Shown: one piece after another, positions 1 through 9,238 of the stretch
Layout: the number at the start of each line of letters is the position of its first letter
How positions within the stretch are numbered: position 1 is the first letter of the stretch
Source: an uncultured Bacteroidaceae bacterium
Lineage (GTDB): Bacteria; Bacteroidota; Bacteroidia; Bacteroidales; Bacteroidaceae
Direction of reading: 5' to 3'
DNA length: 61,903 nucleotides
Assembly: GCA_944320785.1 (NCBI GenBank)
Contig: CALUIR010000015.1
Location: 1-61,903 of the forward strand
Position numbers and translations under genes: made by a program
The notes under the pieces: generated by a model
The model's database searches: none
Seen by the model: only the letters and a program-made list of their open reading frames with translations
Told to the model about the DNA's origin: nothing

Positions 1-880
<880 letters not shown>

Positions 881-917
881 AAGTGATACGGTATAGTTTA
901 TTGGGTATTCTGTTCGT

Positions 918-2195
918 TTATTGCTGGAATTTCACGACGGCCCTTCCGATGAGGCGGTCGTAGCGCCCGCCGAAGGGGCGGTGGTACACGAGTATCATGT
1001 ATTCGTTCTCCGTCTCATACGAGTTGCCCTCCACGGGCAGGGTGGAGCCTTGCGTGCTGCCGTCGGGGACGTAGAGGTACATGTAGTTGTAGGCTCCTTG
1101 CTTGAGGAGTTGCACGGCTTCGTACATCTGCGTCTGCGGGTTGTAGGTCATGCGGCTGGACGCATCGAACCGCCCGTTTGTGAATGCCCCTTGCAGGTAG
1201 AGGCTGCCATCATGGAGGGGCGCATCGTCCCATGCCAAGGCGAAGTGTATGAAGATGTAGTCGGCCTCGGTGTCGTTGTCCTCCGCCTCGTTGTAGCGGA
1301 TGAAGTAGCGTCCGTCCTGGTCCACGTCATAACTGTAGTTGCGCCGGCTTTTGTCGGTGAACAGCACGGCATGGTAATAAGGGTCGAAGAAGCGCACATG
1401 GTCCACTCCCTGTGTGGCATAATGCACGTTGGTCAGTTCGAAGCGGCGGTATTCGTTGCCTGCGTCGAAGATGAGGCGGCGGTTATGCACGTATTGCAAC
1501 TGCCCCGGTTGCTGGTAGGTGGGCGTGATGCCGGTCACCATGTTGTCCCGCCGTTGGTTTTGGAACACTTGCACTTTCACTTCCGATGCCGGGTTGCGGA
1601 TGTCGTAATTGTCGTGGTGGATGCTGAAGCTCACTTGCTGGTGGGTGCTGTTGGTGTCGATGTCGGTGTTGCTGCTCACGGAGGCGGCGATGCCCACTTG
1701 TTGCTCCACTACGGAGAAGCAGGCGTTCAATACATGCTCGCCGCCGTTGTCGTCATCGTAAACGCTCACGACGTAGTTGCCTGAAGCGGTGATGCTCACG
1801 TCTTCGTTGGGGATTTCCAGCGCATAGTGGGTGTAGAGCATGGTGGTGTTGAACGAGTTGGCGTAGTAGTCGATGGTGTTGCCGTTGAATCCGTCCAAAT
1901 AGTCTAGTTCCGACAGCCCCGATGGTTGCCAGTCGGCATTGCAGTGGGTGATTTTGTAAGTGTAGCGGTGGTATTGGTGGCTTAGTTCGTCAAAAGAGAT
2001 TTCGATGTACTCATCTGTGCCTAATTCGATGATGGGCGGCTGTTCCCAATTGCCGTTGGCCACGGTCCTGATGGTCTTGATGCTTTGGGTGAACGCCTTG
2101 TTGCGTTGGGCGTTTGCCGTGCCTGCGGCGCATGCCAGCAGCAGGGACAGCAGGAGGAGGGAACATGTCATGCCGGATGGCTTGATGGGTTGCAT
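918..2195 (-). CDS. Type IX secretion system plug protein (DUF5103 family)
   Basis: About 425 residues with an N-terminal signal peptide (LLLLSLLLACAAGTANA, cleavage before QRNK). The body matches the DUF5103 family: THCNADW, LDYLDGFN, SFNTT and YTHYALE in the N-terminal third, SGNYVVSVYDDD after it, and a C-terminal region beginning LYLQGAFTNG. In Flavobacterium the family member plugs the SprA translocon pore of the T9SS (family knowledge). An ATG at 2195 gives a basic n-region. An alternative ATG at 2171 forms an ATGA overlap with the stop of the upstream regulator gene, so translation is probably coupled. A much longer open frame continues upstream but only shadows the regulator gene and is rejected. 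The window also encodes several T9SS cargo proteins, so the secretion system is clearly in use. Confidence 0.88.
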   Translation of the reverse strand: MQPIKPSGMTCSLLLLSLLLACAAGTANAQRNKAFTQSIKTIRTVANGNWEQPPIIELGTDEYIEISFDELSHQYHRYTYKITHCNADWQPSGLSELDYLDGFNGNTIDYYANSFNTTMLYTHYALEIPNEDVSITASGNYVVSVYDDDNGGEHVLNACFSVVEQQVGIAASVSSNTDIDTNSTHQQVSFSIHHDNYDIRNPASEVKVQVFQNQRRDNMVTGITPTYQQPGQLQYVHNRRLIFDAGNEYRRFELTNVHYATQGVDHVRFFDPYYHAVLFTDKSRRNYSYDVDQDGRYFIRYNEAEDNDTEADYIFIHFALAWDDAPLHDGSLYLQGAFTNGRFDASSRMTYNPQTQMYEAVQLLKQGAYNYMYLYVPDGSTQGSTLPVEGNSYETENEYMILVYHRPFGGRYDRLIGRAVVKFQQ

Positions 2196-4705
2196 ATGTC
2201 GTTGAATGATTTGTCGTAGGGAGTCCCCAGCAGCCGTTTGTATTCCGTGCAGAAGTGGTCGTAGGCGCTTTTTGCCAGCCCTGCCTTCCCGTTCTTCACC
2301 AATACGCTGCATTCCAGGCGTATGGCGTTCTCGTCCGTGGGGTCGAACAGGAAGATGGCGTCGGCTATCCGGGTGAGGAGCTTGGAGTCGGTGAGGTTCC
2401 CGTTCTGCACGATGCTCCACAGCATGTCCTGCACGTGGTTGGCGTAGTCGGCCTTGAAGGGGTCTGCCCATTCTTGGTTGACGAAGGGCAGCGGCAGCCC
2501 TTTGTTGACGAGATGGAGGAGGTCGTACAGCTTGTTGACTTGCACGGCGGTTTGCTGGTGCAGTTCCTTCAGGCTGGCGAATACGGCATAGTAGTCGCTG
2601 AAGAAGGGCGCATGGCATTGGGTGGTCCAGTAGGAGTTGGTGTTGGCCAGTTCGATGCCTTCCAGCCTTTCCAGCAGCACTTTCAGCTTGCGGATGGTGA
2701 CCCGCCGGTTGTTTTGCGCGCTTTCCTCGTTCTTGTCCGGCCACAGGGTCTCGCACAGGGTGGAACTGGAGATTCCTTTCCCGTTCTTCTGCGTGTAGAG
2801 GAAGATGAGGATGAGCGTGTGCCTCAATGTCTTGGTAAACAGTTTGGTGATGTCGTTCCCTTCCTTGTCCCATACTTGGAAGCCGCCTAAGAACAGGATG
2901 GCAGAGCGGCGGGGGACGGGCTGAGGCGTGTATTCCTTGTTGTCGATGGAGATGGCGGCTTGGGGCATGGCTTTTTCCTTCCTTCCCCGCTTTGCCCGGC
3001 GGGCGAGGATGCCTGCCCCGATGGCGGTGATGAGGAGGGCGGATCCGGCGATGCCTGCCCAGGCGGGGAATGCCGGAGCCGCTTGCTGGATGGTGTCGGC
3101 GGCCGCCAAGGGGGGATAGGGGAGCGAGTAGATGCTGACCTGCGACTGTGCTTTCTCGTGGAAGATGGTCACGGCATACAGCATATGGCCCTTTTTGTCA
3201 TAATATAAGGAATTGTATGCGTTGATATCCTCGAATTTGTACGGAATTGTGTCGGCTAGGGCTTTGGACTGCCCGTTGCTGATGTTGAATGATTTCAGCA
3301 CGATGTGGCTGTTGCTTCGGTTGTTGGGGAAGCAAAGCACGTAGAACCTGTTGGCGGCGGAATCGATGACCATGGAGTTGGAGACGGCAAACGGTTCTTG
3401 TGGCTTTCCTAACGTCCACAGCCTTTTTGTCTCCCGTGTGCGGAGGTTGGCTTCATGCAGGTCGTAATAGTTGTAGGGGCCTAAATCCTGCAAGCCGCTG
3501 TGATGCCCGTATCCTCCGAACACCAGCACGGATTGCGCGTCCTTTATCCCGGCGGCGCTCAGGTAGCGGGGCGGGATGGGGGGGTGCATGCCTATCTTTT
3601 CCCATTTGGATTCGTCAGGAGGCAGGCGCAGGAAGTCGTTCTTGTACGTGTACCCTCCATAGCCTCCGAACACGTACAGGCAGGAATCCTCCGGGCAGAT
3701 GAATGCGTTGTGGTGGCTATGGTCTGGATTTTTGGTGTCTTTGTTGGAATGGCTCCATTCACGGGTGGCGAAGTTGAATTTGGAGATGTGCGGGCCGTCG
3801 AAGTCGTAGGACCATAATTCCTCTGTCATCGGATTGTAAATCATCTGGTTGCTGCTGGAATAATAAGGATTTCCTCCCAGCACGTGGAGGGTCTCGGCAC
3901 GGTGGCCGTTGGGGCGGATGGCAAGCACTTGGCATTGGTCGGCAAAGTAGAGCGTCCCGTCTTGCTCGTTGAATGCGGCTTGCACATAGTGGCCTGCCGT
4001 GAAAGACATCTCCTTTTCCCACCGGGCATGCTTGTCGATTTCCCAGACAGGGTTGCATGCTTTGGCCGGGCAGCGGGCGACGGAGTCGTAAACGTCTGTC
4101 ATGGCATGTTCCTTCAGCGGCCAATAGGCTTGCAGCTTGTTGTCCCCGTCCGTGAGCCGGATGTTGCGTATGGCGATGGGGGGGACATCGTAGGAGGTGA
4201 AGTCCGGATGGTCGCAGTATCCGAACCAGAAGCTGTAGTGGAGCAGCTTCTTGTACGGGTAGGGCAGCTTGAGGGTTTCATCGTTGAATGAAACAGTGAT
4301 TTCCTGGGTTTCGGGATGGATCTTGAGGCGCACTTTTGCCCAACTGTGTTTAGGGTATCCTTCCAGCACTTCATTGCTGAATGGGGCGAACGTGCGGTTC
4401 CCTTCGATGAAATTCAAGGATTTGCGCCCGTCCGTGTAGTTGGATACCAAGTCGAAGCTTACGGTGTCGTTGGCGATGATGCGGAAAATGTACCCGTAAT
4501 TATGCAGTTCTGTCCTGAAGCGCAGTTCAAAATCCAATGTGAAGCCTTCCGGGAAGCGGAAGGCTTTGCCGTTGTTCAGTTGCAGGGAGGTCCTTTCCTC
4601 TTTCATGACCTCGTGTGACGCGAAATTCAGCCCGGAAGCGGCATTTTGCGCTTCGGGCAGGATAGCGTGTAGAGATAGCAACAGGAGGAAAGCAAGCTTC
4701 TTCAT
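2168..4705 (-). CDS. Membrane-tethered regulator: periplasmic Kelch-like sensor, TM helix, cytoplasmic SARP-like winged helix
   Basis: 845 residues. Signal peptide 1-19; a concanavalin-like N-terminal module to about 215 (HNYGYIFRI); Kelch/galactose-oxidase-like blades to about 530 (VFGGYGG, VFGGYGHH); one TM helix near 544-566 (AGIAGSALLITAIGAGIL) followed by a basic stop-transfer RRAKRGRK. The cytoplasmic part starts near 598 with GFQVWDKEGNDIT and continues as an OmpR/SARP-type winged helix (TLCETLWPDKNEES, QNNRRVTIRKLK) and a helical BTAD-like tail (YDHFCTEYKRLLG) to the end. The architecture implies a one-component sensor that binds a periplasmic ligand and acts on DNA from the membrane; this is inferred. 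A paralogue of almost the same length lies at 18308-20839, and the locus between them is the obvious target. The gene diverges from 5141 and overlaps or abuts the T9SS plug gene. The ligand is unknown. Confidence 0.85.
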   Translation of the reverse strand: MKKLAFLLLLSLHAILPEAQNAASGLNFASHEVMKEERTSLQLNNGKAFRFPEGFTLDFELRFRTELHNYGYIFRIIANDTVSFDLVSNYTDGRKSLNFIEGNRTFAPFSNEVLEGYPKHSWAKVRLKIHPETQEITVSFNDETLKLPYPYKKLLHYSFWFGYCDHPDFTSYDVPPIAIRNIRLTDGDNKLQAYWPLKEHAMTDVYDSVARCPAKACNPVWEIDKHARWEKEMSFTAGHYVQAAFNEQDGTLYFADQCQVLAIRPNGHRAETLHVLGGNPYYSSSNQMIYNPMTEELWSYDFDGPHISKFNFATREWSHSNKDTKNPDHSHHNAFICPEDSCLYVFGGYGGYTYKNDFLRLPPDESKWEKIGMHPPIPPRYLSAAGIKDAQSVLVFGGYGHHSGLQDLGPYNYYDLHEANLRTRETKRLWTLGKPQEPFAVSNSMVIDSAANRFYVLCFPNNRSNSHIVLKSFNISNGQSKALADTIPYKFEDINAYNSLYYDKKGHMLYAVTIFHEKAQSQVSIYSLPYPPLAAADTIQQAAPAFPAWAGIAGSALLITAIGAGILARRAKRGRKEKAMPQAAISIDNKEYTPQPVPRRSAILFLGGFQVWDKEGNDITKLFTKTLRHTLILIFLYTQKNGKGISSSTLCETLWPDKNEESAQNNRRVTIRKLKVLLERLEGIELANTNSYWTTQCHAPFFSDYYAVFASLKELHQQTAVQVNKLYDLLHLVNKGLPLPFVNQEWADPFKADYANHVQDMLWSIVQNGNLTDSKLLTRIADAIFLFDPTDENAIRLECSVLVKNGKAGLAKSAYDHFCTEYKRLLGTPYDKSFNDICNPSSHPA

Positions 4706-4849
4706 ATTGTGGGCGATGATTTTTCTGCGAAAATAGCTTGTTTTCCTGAAACGGCCAATTTTTGCCTCTGTTTTTATGGGGCTGCTGGGCGGGTCGCGCG
4801 GGAAAGAAACCCAGTTTGCCCGGGCGGGAAGTTTGGTTCACCCCGGCAA

Positions 4850-4943
4850 CTTCTTTATCTTTAGGTTAGAGATGTGTATCCTTAGGCTAAAGATATACAT
4901 CCTTAGCTTAAAGATGCACATCTTTAGCCTAAGGATGAAGTTC
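4850..4943. repeat. Intergenic palindromic element copy 1: four 21-nt units
   Basis: Four contiguous 21-nt units at 4856-4876, 4877-4897, 4898-4918 and 4919-4939. Each is a near-perfect 19-nt palindrome of the form CATCYTTAG-N-CTAARGATG plus a 2-nt spacer. The array is bounded by CTTCTTTA on the left and GAAGTTC on the right. GC-rich flanks contain GCGGG and GGAAACTT/GGGACTTTC-like motifs at about 4800-4848 and 4950-5010. Because 21 is a multiple of three, the array stays open in several frames and creates spurious ORFs rich in LRLKMHI. It sits between the divergent regulator and GxGYxYP genes. Three more copies occur in this window. Confidence 0.93.
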
Positions 4944-5014
4944 TCACACGGCTGGCCGGGACTTTCTACGCGGGAAATTGGGGCTTCCCATGCTGGCAGG
5001 GCGGATTTCCCTCT

Positions 5015-5112
5015 TTAATGTTTTGTTAATGCAAGGCGGGCGGATTTCTGCTTATGTCGGGTTGTGTTAATGCTGCGTTGCCTTTGGCGTTAATGCCGCC
5101 ACGTTAAATTTG
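5015..5112 (+). promoter_or_regulatory. Operator/promoter of the GxGYxYP locus: TTAATG direct repeats and -7 box
   Basis: Distal pair: TTAATG at 5015-5020 and 5026-5031 (11-bp period). Proximal pair: TTAATG at 5067-5072 and a degenerate copy TTGCCT at 5078-5083 (again 11 bp), with another TTAATG at 5090-5095. A perfect Bacteroidetes -7 box TAAATTTG lies at 5105-5112, with TTTG at 5083-5086 as a possible -33 box (18-nt spacer). The proximal pair is 38 and 27 bp before the -7 box, the same spacing as in front of the gene at 7838. It is a candidate binding site for the SARP-like regulators; binding is inferred. The ATG follows at 5141. Confidence 0.7.
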
Positions 5113-5140
5113 CCATGCTAACTTATAATGTGACAGACTT

Positions 5141-7666
5141 ATGAATATGGGAAAATGCCTTTTGGGGGCCGGTGTGCTGCTGTTGTTAGGATGTCCTTGC
5201 AGGATGCATGGCCAAGACGTGATAGGGTTATATGATTTGCACTACACGTTGCAGACGGATTTGGGTACGGAAGAAGGCCGCAACGTGGCATGGGACGACG
5301 TGCATTTGGTGTCTGCGCTTCAAGGCATCGTCAACCGCGACGCTCCACGGCTGTATGTCTATTTTGTGGAACGCGACGGAGTGGACATCGATCGTTATTG
5401 GCTTGACAAGTACCGGCGGCGCGGCCAATGGCTTTACCGGAAGGAGACGGCGACTTACACTTCCATTGAAGATTTAGTGGCGGCATACGCAGGCAATGTG
5501 AAAGGCGTCGTGCTATACGACGGGAATGTCCCCTCCACGAGCAATGTCGCTTCCTCCGTGGCGGGCTGCGAGGATTTGCTGCCCGTGCGTTACGACCCTT
5601 CGCCCGGAAGCCTGTATGACCGGCTGGTGGCCCATGGCCCTTGCCTGCCGGTGAAATGCCGGCTGGTGAATGAAGACGGCAGCCCGATGTTCACGGGCAA
5701 AGGGATCATTCCCGGCACGGACCGTCCCAGCACAGGTTCCGTCAAGGCCGACCCCTACATTTGGTATATAGAAAACTATATGAAGCAGGGCAAATGCAAC
5801 ACGGAGTATGCAGGCTACTACATTGACCAGTATTGGAAACAGAAGCCTATGGCGACGAACCGCAACCACCATACGTTGTCCAACCATGACTTCTTCATCA
5901 GCAAACGCGGCTTCTTCTTCGACCTTTCCCCGTGGGGGGACGAGCCGGCGACGGACGACCCCGGGCAACCTGTCGGCATCGACTTGGCTACCTTGAAAGA
6001 AATGCTTTTGCTGGCCTATCATCAGAATGGCGGTGAACGCTTCTGCTACATTGGCGGCTTCCCGGCATGGGCCTACAAATACACGATGCATGCCGGGGGC
6101 ATGCACGACGATGTGCCGACCGAATGGGAATTCAGCCGCCTGATAGGTGCTTACAATGCCTTCAAGGATGCGGATGCCATTGGTTACGGCGCATTGGCCA
6201 ATGCTTCCTTCTGGCAACATTTCCCTTTGGAGGAAGAATATCCCCAGCCATGGGTGACCCATGCGCAATTGCAGGAAAGGGGGCTTCTGACGGCGGATGG
6301 CAAAGTCAACACGGGCGGGAAGCAGTTCATCATCTTTTATGTCGGCGACTATGACGCATCTTCGTGGGTGAGCCAGATGGCCTCCGTGAAATGGGACGAC
6401 CCGGCCCGTGGCAAGCTGCCCTTGATGTGGTCGGTAAGCCCGGTTTTGGAAGAACGGGTGCCTCATGCTTTGCACTACATGAGGACGACGGCCACCGGGA
6501 ATGATTACTTTGCTTCTGCCGACAATGGGGCGGGTTACCTCAATCCCGGCATGTTGCAGGAGCCGCGTCCTTTTTCCGGGCTGCCCTCTGGCACAGGAGC
6601 ATGGGCTCGCCATTGCATGCCATATTATAAAAGGTGGGGCATCACGGTGACTGGCTTTATCGTGGATGGCTATGCGCCGGGACTGGACAGGAGCGGCCTT
6701 GATGCTTATGCCTCCTTCAGCCCGAACGGCATTGTCCCGCAGAAAACCCCTTCCATGGCATGGCTTTATGGCAACATGCCAATACTCCAGGCAGACCTTG
6801 ACATCAACGACGATGACCCGAAAGTGGCGGCTTCCCGTATTGTGGAACGGGTGAAGGAACGTTCCGCCCGTTTGCCGTTCCATTGGTTCCGAAATATCTT
6901 GAAAAACCCTTCCTGGTATGTGGAGGTGATGGACGAGGTGGCCCGGCTCGATAAAGACATTGTGCTGCTCGATGCCCCGTCGTTTTTTGAATTGTTGCGC
7001 CTTTATTTGAAGGAGCAACATCCTTTTGCCGGAGGGGAAGGGACAGAGGAAAACCCGTTTCTGGTGGCAACACCTGAGCAGTTTGACCATATCCGTGATT
7101 ATCGTGATTGCTGTTTCCGCTTGGAAAGCGACTTGGATTTCTCCGGCTATGTGCGTGAAGACGGGCAACCGTGGTGGCCGCTTGGAGAATGGGGCGGCGG
7201 TACAGGCGCTTTGGAACGCTTCAGCGGTGTTTTTGACGGAAACGGGCATACTATTCGGAATCTGTCTGTGGAGAGGAAGGCTCACGATTTGAGCATCTTC
7301 GGCGTGACGGAAGGAGCCGTGATTAAGGATTTGAACGTGGAGCATTGCACGGTTGTCGGGGAAGGGCGTTTGGGAATTGTGACAGGCGCGGCCTTTTCCA
7401 CCCGTTTGCACCGTGTGGCATCCACGGATTGCCGTTGTGAGAACCGTTTGTCAGAACACGGATCTAATGCCGGAGGTCTGACCGGCCCGCTTTTTGCATC
7501 AGAAGTGGTTGCCTGCTCAGTACGTGGCGGGTATGTTTATGCGAAAGACTGTGCAGGCGGGATATCCAGTTCGATGGATTCGGACAGCAGTATATCCGAC
7601 AGTTATTCAACGGCAGAAGTAGAGGGCATCAGCCATGTGGGGGGCATTGTAGGCAAGGCGGATTAA
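5141..7666 (+). CDS. GxGYxYP-family putative carbohydrate-active lipoprotein with C-terminal GLUG repeats
   Basis: 841 residues. The N-terminus carries a lipobox (LLLLG-C18), so it is probably a lipoprotein. Residues about 25-610 match the GxGYxYP family: an N-terminal domain (DVHLVSALQGIVNRDAPRLY, VVLYDGN) and a core with the signature variant GAGYLNP at 463-469. The family is listed as a putative glycoside hydrolase of unknown substrate, so the reaction cannot be stated. Residues about 636-841 are GLUG-type repeats (FSGVFDGNGHTIRNL, GGIVG) very similar to the next gene, but they stop abruptly at GGIVGKAD with no T9SS sorting domain. The stop codon lies inside the next gene's TTAATG operator, suggesting a fusion or truncation by duplication. 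It is the first gene of the locus, and a second GxGYxYP protein is at 15118. Confidence 0.8.
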   Translation: MNMGKCLLGAGVLLLLGCPCRMHGQDVIGLYDLHYTLQTDLGTEEGRNVAWDDVHLVSALQGIVNRDAPRLYVYFVERDGVDIDRYWLDKYRRRGQWLYRKETATYTSIEDLVAAYAGNVKGVVLYDGNVPSTSNVASSVAGCEDLLPVRYDPSPGSLYDRLVAHGPCLPVKCRLVNEDGSPMFTGKGIIPGTDRPSTGSVKADPYIWYIENYMKQGKCNTEYAGYYIDQYWKQKPMATNRNHHTLSNHDFFISKRGFFFDLSPWGDEPATDDPGQPVGIDLATLKEMLLLAYHQNGGERFCYIGGFPAWAYKYTMHAGGMHDDVPTEWEFSRLIGAYNAFKDADAIGYGALANASFWQHFPLEEEYPQPWVTHAQLQERGLLTADGKVNTGGKQFIIFYVGDYDASSWVSQMASVKWDDPARGKLPLMWSVSPVLEERVPHALHYMRTTATGNDYFASADNGAGYLNPGMLQEPRPFSGLPSGTGAWARHCMPYYKRWGITVTGFIVDGYAPGLDRSGLDAYASFSPNGIVPQKTPSMAWLYGNMPILQADLDINDDDPKVAASRIVERVKERSARLPFHWFRNILKNPSWYVEVMDEVARLDKDIVLLDAPSFFELLRLYLKEQHPFAGGEGTEENPFLVATPEQFDHIRDYRDCCFRLESDLDFSGYVREDGQPWWPLGEWGGGTGALERFSGVFDGNGHTIRNLSVERKAHDLSIFGVTEGAVIKDLNVEHCTVVGEGRLGIVTGAAFSTRLHRVASTDCRCENRLSEHGSNAGGLTGPLFASEVVACSVRGGYVYAKDCAGGISSSMDSDSSISDSYSTAEVEGISHVGGIVGKAD

Positions 7667-7770
7667 TGTTTTGTTAATGGGGGCGGCGGGAAAAGTGCCG
7701 TCCCTTTTTGGGGAACCCCTGTTATTAATGCTCTGTTAATGCCGTTGTTTACCATGCGGCAATAACTTTG
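7663..7770 (+). promoter_or_regulatory. Second copy of the TTAATG operator/promoter
   Basis: Distal pair TTAATG at 7663-7668 and 7674-7679; proximal pair at 7725-7730 and 7736-7741. Both have an exact 11-bp period. A perfect -7 box TAACTTTG is at 7763-7770, 38 and 27 bp after the starts of the proximal repeats. There is no consensus -33 TTTG; the second proximal repeat occupies that position, as expected for activator-dependent promoters. The first repeat overlaps the stop codon of the upstream gene. The layout matches 5015-5112, with the distal pair shifted by 10 bp (about one helical turn). The implied leader to the ATG at 7838 is about 60 nt. Confidence 0.7.
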
Positions 7771-7837
7771 GCACTGTTAACGGGCCAGTGGCATGGCTCA
7801 CATTTAATATCATATTCATAATTAAAATTTAAGTATC

Positions 7838-9127
7838 ATGAAAAAACAGATTTTTACATTTTGTGCATGTGTGGCAATCGGCCAATGGATGGCGGCTCAA
7901 GAAACAGGTGATTTGTATGCAGGCGGAAGCGGCACCCGCACTGACCCTTACCTGATAGAAACCGAGGAGCAGTTTGATGCCATCCGTGAGAACAGGGCTG
8001 CGTATTTTAAACTGATGGCTGATTTGGACTTTAGTTCGTATGTGAAAGAAGGCGGTTGGTGGCCTCTTGGCGAATGGGGCGCCGGTGATGGTGATGCGCA
8101 ACGTTTCAGCGGGACCTTTGACGGCAACGGGCACAAGATATCCAATCTGCTGGCACGCCATGAGGGTGACGATGGCGCACACGACATGAGCATCTTTGGC
8201 GTGGTGGACGGCGGTACAATCCGTAATCTGCTTATTGATAATGTGACGGTTGTCGGTGGAGGACGTTTAGGTATCCTTTCCGGGCAGACACGGAATGCCA
8301 CCATAGAACAAATTGGCGTGATGAACAGTTCTTGTTCCAACATCGGGACGGGTTCCAATGCCGGCGGTGTGACTGGCCCTTGCGCAGGAACTACGACCAT
8401 CATCAACTGCTACACCGTGGATTGCACCATTTCAGCAGCTTCTCCTCATGAAGAAGGTGCGGAATGGACCGGCGATGCTGTAGGAGGAATTACGAGTTCA
8501 GGACAGGCAACGATTATGTATTGTTATTCAACTTCAACAGTGGAGGGAAAGACGAACATCGGCGGCATCATCGGTGCCAATGATGGGGCAACGGTTTATA
8601 ATTGCTTGTCGCTGAACAAAAATATTGTAGGTGAGGCAGAAGTGACACACCGCATTGTAGGCAAACGAAACGGCGGCGACGTGGCCGACAATTACGCACA
8701 TTCATCGGTGCTGGTCAATGGTGCGCCTGTGACAGAAGATGTTGGTCTCTCCATGGACAACGGTGAAACGGTGGAAGAACTCACCGAAAGCTTCTATGTG
8801 GATGAATTGTACTTCGATTTTGATGAAGTATGGACGTTGGATTCCAACATTTCTCCTTATCCTGTGTTCAAATGGCAGAGCAGCACGTCAGGCATCAGCG
8901 AAATAGCTGCTGAATCTCCTTTCAAGGTGTATGTTTCAGGCGGTAATGTCCGTGTGGAAGGCTTGAACGGTGGCGAGACGGTAAGCGTTTACACCTTAGA
9001 CGGTGTCTTAGTGGAAGAAATGAAGGCCGTTGGCAACGAAGAAACGCTTTCTTTGCCCGGAAGCGGATTCTATGTAGTGACGGTTTTGGCCAACGGGAAA
9101 GCAGAATCTTTTAAAGTTCTCAAGTAA
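7838..9127 (+). CDS. Secreted GLUG-repeat protein with T9SS sorting domain
   Basis: 429 residues with a Sec signal peptide (to about residue 20, MAAQ). Residues about 28-270 hold GLUG-type repeats (FSGTFDGNGHKISNL, GGVTGPC, VGGITSSG, IGGIIGAND) that probably form a right-handed beta-helix. They closely match the C-terminal third of the preceding GxGYxYP protein, including the WWPLGEWG block. Residues about 360-429 form a T9SS type-A sorting domain (GETVSVYTLDGVLVEE, LPGSGFYVVTVLANGK, FKVLK), so the protein should cross the outer membrane by T9SS and reach the surface. The function is probably adhesion or glycan binding; no catalytic residues are recognisable. It has its own copy of the TTAATG operator and a terminator-like hairpin just after the stop. 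Confidence 0.82.
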   Translation: MKKQIFTFCACVAIGQWMAAQETGDLYAGGSGTRTDPYLIETEEQFDAIRENRAAYFKLMADLDFSSYVKEGGWWPLGEWGAGDGDAQRFSGTFDGNGHKISNLLARHEGDDGAHDMSIFGVVDGGTIRNLLIDNVTVVGGGRLGILSGQTRNATIEQIGVMNSSCSNIGTGSNAGGVTGPCAGTTTIINCYTVDCTISAASPHEEGAEWTGDAVGGITSSGQATIMYCYSTSTVEGKTNIGGIIGANDGATVYNCLSLNKNIVGEAEVTHRIVGKRNGGDVADNYAHSSVLVNGAPVTEDVGLSMDNGETVEELTESFYVDELYFDFDEVWTLDSNISPYPVFKWQSSTSGISEIAAESPFKVYVSGGNVRVEGLNGGETVSVYTLDGVLVEEMKAVGNEETLSLPGSGFYVVTVLANGKAESFKVLK

Positions 9128-9140
9128 TACGAGTATGAGA

Positions 9141-9179
9141 AAGGGAAATCGGTATCCTTCCGGTTTCCCTTTTGTTTGT
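9141..9179 (+). terminator. Probable intrinsic terminator after the GLUG gene
   Basis: Arms AAGGGAAATCGG (9141-9152) and CCGGTTTCCCTT (9160-9171) pair with one wobble around a 7-nt loop, followed by a T-rich stretch. It separates the 7838 gene from susC, which appears to have its own start region. Confidence 0.6.
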
Positions 9180-9238
9180 TGGCATAGTCTTGCATCTTCA
9201 TGGGATTTATTTCTAATATTGCGCTCAGTTTTCTGTGA

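Noticed and set aside
2196-2873. Upstream extension of the T9SS plug gene
   Set aside because: It is antisense-free but overlaps the regulator gene in another frame, has no signal peptide at its start and consists of arginine/histidine-rich shadow sequence.
4850-4943. CRISPR array
   Set aside because: Units are contiguous palindromes with 2-nt gaps and there are no unique spacers or cas genes.
4776-5018. Open frame of 80 codons rich in RLKMHIL repeats
   Set aside because: It is the translation of the 21-nt palindromic array; the unit length is a multiple of three, so the frame stays open by construction. Similar frames occur at the other three arrays.
5513-7411. Long minus-strand open frame opposite the first GxGYxYP gene
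   Set aside because: Shadow of a GC-rich coding sequence; no domain, promoter or start signal.
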